35,696 nucleotides of DNA from Nemertoderma westbladi (taxonomy: Eukaryota > Xenacoelomorpha > Nemertodermatida > Nemertodermatidae): the NCBI GenBank assembly GCA_032718475.1, contig JAUCBJ010004075.1, positions 1 through 35,696 of the forward strand. The letters are read 5' to 3'. A program made the translations under genes and the position numbers. The notes below the pieces were generated by a model. It did no database searches. It was not told where the DNA came from and saw nothing but the letters and a program-made list of their open reading frames with translations. This document shows, in pieces, positions 31,062 through 35,696 of the stretch. Every line of letters starts with the position of its first letter. Position 1 is the stretch's first letter.

Positions 31062-32488
31062 TAAGATGCCTAAACAAACATCCATAAATCCCTATTTACC
31101 CTTCAGTATTACCCTCTGCTGCATGAATATCATTTTTCATTGTAGAAATGTTTATAATGTTTTTCCTTCTCAAATCCAGATCTTGTTCAGATCTTGGAAT
31201 ATTGGTATACTTTTATCAGCTGTTAGGCAATATAGTCTGTTATCGAATTTATTTTCCATATATGATTGACATACGTGTAGAGAGCTAAGTAAGATAAAAG
31301 GTACCCAAAACCCAACCTTCTTTGTGTATAACATCACTTACATATAGTAGTAGTTACTTTGTAGTATAAGTTCCATTCGCATTGTATTTTTGACCTAATT
31401 ATCAGCTGGTTGGTGCAATAACCTATAATCAAAATGGTTATCCTTCATACCCTTTCATATAGATAGGTCCGGCAATTTTAATTCTTGAGGACAAATATTA
31501 CCTTGTGTTCTAGAATTTACATATACCATGTCAACTGCTATACCAACTCAAAAGATACTGTTAACTTTATTGATGTGGTAATCAACTTTCAAGATACTTT
31601 TTAAATTATTTAAAATCTACTTCCAAAAGTGTAGTTAGCCGTAGCAGTATTGTTGCAATCTATATTGTGCTTAATTGTAGGCAGTATTTTGAGTGAATGT
31701 TTGTGAAATCAAAAGTTTCATATAACAATGGTTTTAGGTTGCAATTTAAACATGATAGAAACGTGGAATACCTTACTTTTCCAAACTCAAATTAATTGCC
31801 TTTAGAGGATACTCCATAGGTCCTTATTATCGTTTTGTTGCATTGAGTATGGAAAGCAGATAACTCTAGTTACAACGGTTGTTCTGATTCAGTCCCCCAG
31901 GGCTGATAGAATACACAATTAACATAATTGGTGGTGTTGGTGATACAGCAATGGGCCTATGTATATTCCCTTGTGTTATGTTTCTAAAGCGATTACTGAG
32001 TGCCAACAGCAGTTGTGTACTTGGATAGTGTTCAATACGTTGAGTTCTACTGTAATGACATAATGCATAAAGTAGTGAGTGGTCTTGCTAGATATTGAAT
32101 ATTCGTCCAGAGACTCTATACAACGATTACAGATTGCACATTGAATACAAATTTAGGTGGCCAATAGTAGTCAGAGGTTGAATTCCCTGTGCACTTCACG
32201 GTCGTTGTAGATATAAATATTCATGACGATAACCTCATTCACTCTATTGTTATTATAAAACTAATTATTGTTAAATTAATGCCACGGCCTTCATAAGTTT
32301 GATGCATGCATTTGATGGGGGGGGGGGGGGGGGGGGGGGGGGGACCTATTCTGCTGGGAACAGTTGGTAGCCAACGATTTAACTAGCAGTTTTAGTGTAA
32401 TGTTGAATTTAAACAATAGGCCTACACTTTGTACACAACTGCTTATGATCTGTATATTGACTAGTACTGTATGTATAACCACTGGTAT
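31062..32488. other. Intergenic, no gene seen; poly-G tract at 32318-32343
   Basis: AT-rich. The poly-G run of about 26 bases near 32318 makes the overlapping minus-strand proline-run ORF an artefact. Confidence 0.55.
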
Positions 32489-32814
32489 TCTCCTTAATGG
32501 GCTTATGGTCAAAATGTCGAAAGAGCCAAAATGTCGAAAGAGACAAATTATCGAAAAGTAGAGTCAAATTGTCGAAAACGTTTTTGGGCATGTCAAAATG
32601 TCGAATTTTTTTTCGACAATATGGCGCAACCCTTTCGATAATATGGAGCTTATCCTTTTTTAGATACTTTTGAATTTTGCTACTAAATTGTTGAACCTGA
32701 GAAATTGGAAACCTGATAATTGATATGGCTAAAGAATTGTGTATAATATCTCAATAGCAATGGGCAATTAGGCCTATACAGTAAGTGTTATCTTGACTAG
32801 CTGACCATTGGGCA

Positions 32815-32853
32815 TCTGTCCAATGCGCTGTCCATTGAGCTACCTCCTCATGC
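32815..32853 (-). other. tRNA-like A-box fragment
   Basis: On the minus strand GAGGAGGTAGCTCAATGGAC, followed by AGCGCATTGGACAG, resembles the 5' half of a tRNA. No B box or 3' half follows. It is probably a SINE or tRNA scrap inside the Mutator-like element. Confidence 0.4.
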
Positions 32854-32893
32854 GTTTAAATGCGTTTAAAATTGTATTACTTTAACAATAATA

Positions 32894-33019
32894 ATGAGTT
32901 CTGGGCCGTTTCGAGATCTCACATTCCGTTTAGATGTCGCCATTGAAGAAACTAAATCTCTGAAGTTCCCGAGATTGTCGGGAACTTACAGATCAAACAG
33001 AGAATTTGTTCTCAAACAA
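32894..33019 (+). CDS. Candidate first exon ending at a consensus splice donor
   Basis: ATG at 32894 opens a 42-codon frame (FRDLTFRLDVAIEETKSLKF, then SNREFVLKQ) ending exactly at CAA followed by GTAAGT (33020-33025), a consensus 5' splice site. Composition is balanced and GC is higher than nearby DNA. It lies inside the Mutator-like element on the strand opposite the zinc-finger frame, and no acceptor or second exon is evident. A short hairpin (GTTCCCGA/TCGGGAAC) lies within it. It could be a captured host exon or coincidence. Confidence 0.3.
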
Positions 33020-33045
33020 GTAAGTTGGTTTATTTCGATTCTGGT

Positions 33046-33528
33046 TTAGGAAACGAATATTGTAAATCTGTGATGTCCTCCATACTCCTGGTACTTAATA
33101 TCGACAGATTGCAGGGCTCTATCGAACGCTTCTCTTGGACGCTTCCGGCTATTTCTAACTTCTGTTGTGATTTCATACACATGTCGCTTAGCTTGTACGT
33201 TTGCCACTTTGCAATCAACTGTTGGTACACATCCGTGCGGTTTTTTGTTATAGTCATATTATATCATATCATATATATATGTCATATTATTGTCGGGATG
33301 GTCCGGATCAGTCTGAATAGTACCGTTAGTGACCATTATTGTCGCAACACTGGTATTTGGTCCACGCTTAATACACTGTGAGCATTTATAGTATATGTTA
33401 TCTTTATAAGTCTTACTTTGTTGAAACTCGAGGACAGTTCCGGGCCATCTCAAACTATTGAATTGTATTACCTTATGTTTCTTAACAGCGGACTCAACGA
33501 ATTTAGCGGGGACAGGATTGAACTCCAT
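33046..33528 (-). pseudogene. FLYWCH/MULE-type zinc-finger protein, N-terminal region, finger split by AT microsatellite
   Basis: From ATG at 33528 the minus frame runs 160 codons with a single internal TAA (33261-33259). Residues 26-52 (LRWPG, then YYKCSQC) and TIMVTNGTI resemble the FLYWCH-like module that precedes many Mutator-like transposases. A C-x2-C pair (C49, C52) is followed by histidines. The second His of the expected H-x(n)-H pair appears only after a 20-residue insertion encoded by an AT-rich microsatellite (about 33240-33275), as PHGCVP. Beyond it the familiar post-finger helix follows (HVYEITTEVRNS, RKRPREAFDRAL). The frame ends at TAA 33048-33046, and a neighbouring frame continues briefly. 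No transposase core follows. The microsatellite, with its stop, very likely inactivated it. Confidence 0.65.
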
Positions 33529-33865
33529 AAGGGCTTATGCTATAAACTATTAAATCATAAAATTATGATATTATAACATCTAGTAAACAAGTAATGACTT
33601 ACTCCAGTGTGGTTTAGTGTATTATATTGCACCAAACTGAAAGTACCTACAGGTTTAGTCCCACTCATTCATTCATTAATTATTCTTCTACAAGTTTAGT
33701 CTACAACATTCATTTATTAATTAATTCTTTCGACAATTTGGCATGTCTGTGTCGAAAGCTTTTTCGATAATTTGACATGGCTGTTCGACAACTTGACTCT
33801 TTCGACATTTTGACCTGTTCGACAATTTGACTCTTTCGACATTTTGACCTGAAATCTCCTTAATG

Positions 33866-34057
33866 CCCATTCTCAGTGCCATCCTGATTCGACATCACAT
33901 ACCACAAAACACTGCCGCTAGCCAGTGGAGCTAGTAATTAATTACGTTCGCTTATATTATAACTTACATGAAAAAAGGACCAAAGCTCACACAGATGTAT
34001 ATTATCATAGCTATTGCTCTTCGTAAATCGAACGTTACTTGTCTTTCCGTACCCATT
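33866..34057. other. Short intergenic stretch, no gene seen
   Basis: It contains the small hairpin CTAGCCAGTGGAGCTAG near 33918. Nothing else is supportable. Confidence 0.5.
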
Positions 34058-34332
34058 GCTTTATTATTTATTGTATAACACCATATCATCCACAACAGCT
34101 CCAAATTTGATAAAAATGCTAATAAATATCGAGAATATACAGTATATCTTTAAAAGAAATTATAATGTATTTTAATGAAATATACAACATAATATACTAC
34201 AGACATATTATTTATTGCATAACACCATACAGTATGATTCACAATAGCTACATACAGTATTTGGTAAAAATACTAATAAATATCGGGAATATTTAAAAAT
34301 TAATCATAATATATTTTTTATGAAAGGTACAA
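34058..34332. repeat. Diverged ~147 bp tandem duplication
   Basis: The block beginning ATTATTTATTGTATAACACC (about 34060) is repeated at about 34207 (ATTATTTATTGCATAACACC). Both contain GGTAAAAATACTAATAAATA-like and ATCG(A/G)GAATAT motifs. Arms differ by substitutions and small indels. Confidence 0.75.
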
Positions 34333-35199
34333 GTTTCAGTGGTGTAGCTGTTATAAAATCGGACCTACGAACGATCGTCTGAAAAAATTGTTTGAAAAAA
34401 CATGTAAAAAAATGTCGTTTTCAACAAATTGCCACTCGCTCCCACTTCTACGTACGTATGACATGGAATATACATGCAACAGAGAGGAAATTAACTTCAG
34501 ATAAATGTCTTTTAGCATTATTTATTACATTTTTAAGGGCCCAAATAATTTTCGACACTTTGTACGAAAGTGTCACATTTTCGTTATTTCAACCATTTTT
34601 TGGGGACAAACATCAAAGCCATCTCAATAGAAGGGCAAAAGTTATTAGCCCTATGAACATGTTTTTTTTTTATTTGGACCACCAAAACCGAAGATATATT
34701 AAAATCAGTGAGAAGACAGGGGTTTGCAAAAGATTGATTCGACTCGTATCTACATTACTATTACTACAAGTTACCGCTAGATGGCGTGCTTTATATATAA
34801 CATTTTAATATTATTGTCTAACTGATTTCAAACATTTTGCTTTTGACCTAAAAGTTTTACCAATCGATACAGAATGTTCGTAGTATGTAAATTAGTAAAC
34901 AACATTTTAAATGAAAAGAATGTAGTGCACGATTGCAAGAATAAGCGCAAATGTTGTGCATATATTGAAATTGTTAAACAGCCTGGGCATTAATATTGCT
35001 AGAGGAACTGCCTTTTAATATTGTCGAGACACCCACAATACCCAATGACGAGAGCAATAAGACTTCAAATATTCTGTGGAATGTGGAAGGAGCCAGAAGT
35101 TGAAATTGAAACAACTTTTGACAAAACTTTTATTACCACAGATATCCGAAAGAGACCTGGACATCCCTACATTTAATTGTGCCAATGTTCCCTGCGCGA
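34333..35199. other. Intergenic with one open frame of doubtful reality
   Basis: The 34392-34808 plus frame (138 codons from a TTG) lacks a recognisable domain and has AT-driven composition. I do not call it a gene. A CTCF-like motif lies inside it at 34774. Confidence 0.45.
34774..34787 (+). promoter_or_regulatory. CTCF-like motif
   Basis: CCGCTAGATGGCGT matches the core CTCF consensus (CCASYAGRKGGCRS) at 12 of 14 positions. The window has no other equally good match that I noticed. Binding is inference. Confidence 0.35.
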
Positions 35200-35696
35200 G
35201 GGGGGGGGGGGGGGGGGGGGGGGGTACAGAAGACCCTATGGGGGTTTACCAATGGCGACGAATACGAAAAATTGCTGGCATACCAACCCAACATCCACTA
35301 TAAATATGAGAATATCATTGCGGTATCCCTACCAGGACTCGGAATCATATCCGCTTATACCGGAATCAGATATACTGATGGACCTCGCAGATGTAACAGA
35401 TATACTGATGGACCTCGCAGATGTAACAGATATACTGATGGACCTCGCAGATGTAACAGATATACTGATGGACCTCGCAGATGTAACAGATATACTGATG
35501 GACCTCGCAGATGTAACAGATATACTGATGGACCTCGCAGATGTAACAGATATACTGATGGACCTCGCAGATGTAACAGATATACTGATGGACCTCGCAG
35601 ATGTAACAGATATACTGATGGACCTCGCAGATGTAACAGATATACTGATGGACCTCGCAGATGTAACAGATATACTGATGGACCTCGCAGATGTAA
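35177..35696 (+). CDS. Open frames through a 30 bp repeat, running off the window end (uncertain)
   Basis: Two plus frames stay open from the poly-G tract (35200-35224) to the end of the window. Frame 1 reads GDEYEKLLAYQPNIHYKYEN and IIAVSLPGLGIISAYTGI, then the decapeptide RYTDGPRRCN repeated. Frame 2, with ATGs at 35252 and 35306, reads RYPYQDSESYPLIPE, then DILMDLADVT repeated. Frame 1 before the repeat has the better protein character. The third plus frame has stops in every unit, while all three minus frames are open. Poly-G length error could alter any frame joined across it. No family is recognised. This may be an exon with a coding minisatellite, or simply repeat DNA. Confidence 0.3.
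   Translation, partial: MCQCSLREGGGGGGGGYRRPYGGLPMATNTKNCWHTNPTSTINMRISLRYPYQDSESYPLIPESDILMDLADVTDILMDLADVTDILMDLADVTDILMDLADVTDILMDLADVTDILMDLADVTDILMDLADVTDILMDLADVTDILMDLADVTDILMDLADVTDILMDLADV
35369..35696. repeat. Perfect 30 bp tandem array at the window end, ~11 units
   Basis: Units of GATATACTGATGGACCTCGC plus AGATGTAACA recur without a single difference to the last base of the window. The array is truncated by the window, so its true length is unknown. Confidence 0.97.

Larger units (their letters stand above)
32489..33865 (-). mobile_element. Mutator-like DNA transposon with 11 bp target-site duplication
   Basis: TCTCCTTAATG occurs at 32489-32499 and 33855-33865, flanking a 1355 bp insert (32500-33854). 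Both ends carry inverted, internally repeated motifs: GGTCAAAATGTCGAAAGAG at the left and its complement at the right, with further CAAATTGTCGAA-type units extending 120 bp inward. An 11 bp duplication and a FLYWCH/MULE-type zinc-finger frame inside both fit the Mutator superfamily. No transposase core (DDE domain) is present, so the element is non-autonomous or internally deleted. Confidence 0.82.

Noticed and set aside
32291-32512. Proline-run ORF on the minus strand
   Set aside because: It reads through a poly-G tract of uncertain length, so it is an artefact of the homopolymer.
33025-33381. 118-codon plus-strand ORF
   Set aside because: It is the shadow of the minus-strand zinc-finger frame, which has the recognisable motifs.
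34392-34808. 138-codon plus-strand ORF
   Set aside because: It starts at TTG, has no domain, and its composition follows local AT richness.
1-35696. An organism-wide TAR=Gln genetic code
   Set aside because: The LINE reading frames and the Ly6-like gene use CAA/CAG for Gln, and the long open frames contain no TAR. Any alternative code would be confined to the first 860 bases.

Overview
This window looks like an AT-rich, repeat-dense stretch of an invertebrate animal genome. The signs are truncated LINE retrotransposons with 10-13 bp target-site duplications, tRNA-derived SINEs, foldback and Mutator-like DNA transposons, several minisatellites, homopolymer G/C tracts of about 20 bp, and one single-exon-like gene for a secreted, probably GPI-anchored Ly6/uPAR-fold protein. 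There are no operons, ribosome binding sites or prokaryotic genes. The phylum cannot be fixed from sequence alone. The LINE reverse transcriptases (FADD motif, GVLQGDTLAP, C-terminal RLRFSGHCWRS) resemble families common in cnidarians, lophotrochozoans and invertebrate deuterostomes.

Layout. 1-860: a GC- and CpG-richer segment. One reading frame there is protein-like for about 240 codons, but carries eight internal TAA/TAG codons and no TGA. A possible 3' LTR (931-1614) with a TATA/CCAAT promoter-like block follows. 2937-3340: ~148 bp direct repeats. 3861-4414: foldback element. 4808-5165: degenerate minisatellite. 5530-6530: decayed coding sequence of unknown identity with internal duplications. 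7528-7683: short LINE-B 3' end with a 13 bp target-site duplication. 8556-9137: 24 bp minisatellite whose units are small hairpins. 9222-9464, 9958-10045, 10321-10664 and 12419-12640: tRNA-derived SINEs or relics. 13854-14163: 30 bp minisatellite.

15263-22320 is a nest of transposons: a LINE-B micro-insertion, a TA-flanked MITE, a foldback element inside a LINE-B copy, a third foldback fragment, a LINE-A copy (18675 to about 20690, minus) and a larger LINE-B copy (20840-22050, minus). 23942-24595 (minus) is the only convincing host gene, the Ly6-like protein, with an upstream TATA-like block and palindromes. 26225-29284 is a second LINE-A copy (plus) split by a 1505 bp inverted-repeat element, which carries a 68 bp satellite organised as a three-unit higher-order repeat. 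30765-31061 holds eight near-identical 37 bp repeats. 32500-33854 is a Mutator-like element with an 11 bp target-site duplication and a FLYWCH/MULE-type zinc-finger reading frame whose finger is interrupted by an AT microsatellite. The window ends inside a perfect 30 bp tandem array.

Most of the DNA is mobile-element debris, so there is no pathway linking the genes. The observation most worth a second look is the 1-860 segment. Its frame reads well only if TAA and TAG are sense codons. This could mean foreign DNA with a TAR=Gln code, an unusual retroelement, or chance and decay. The window alone cannot decide.
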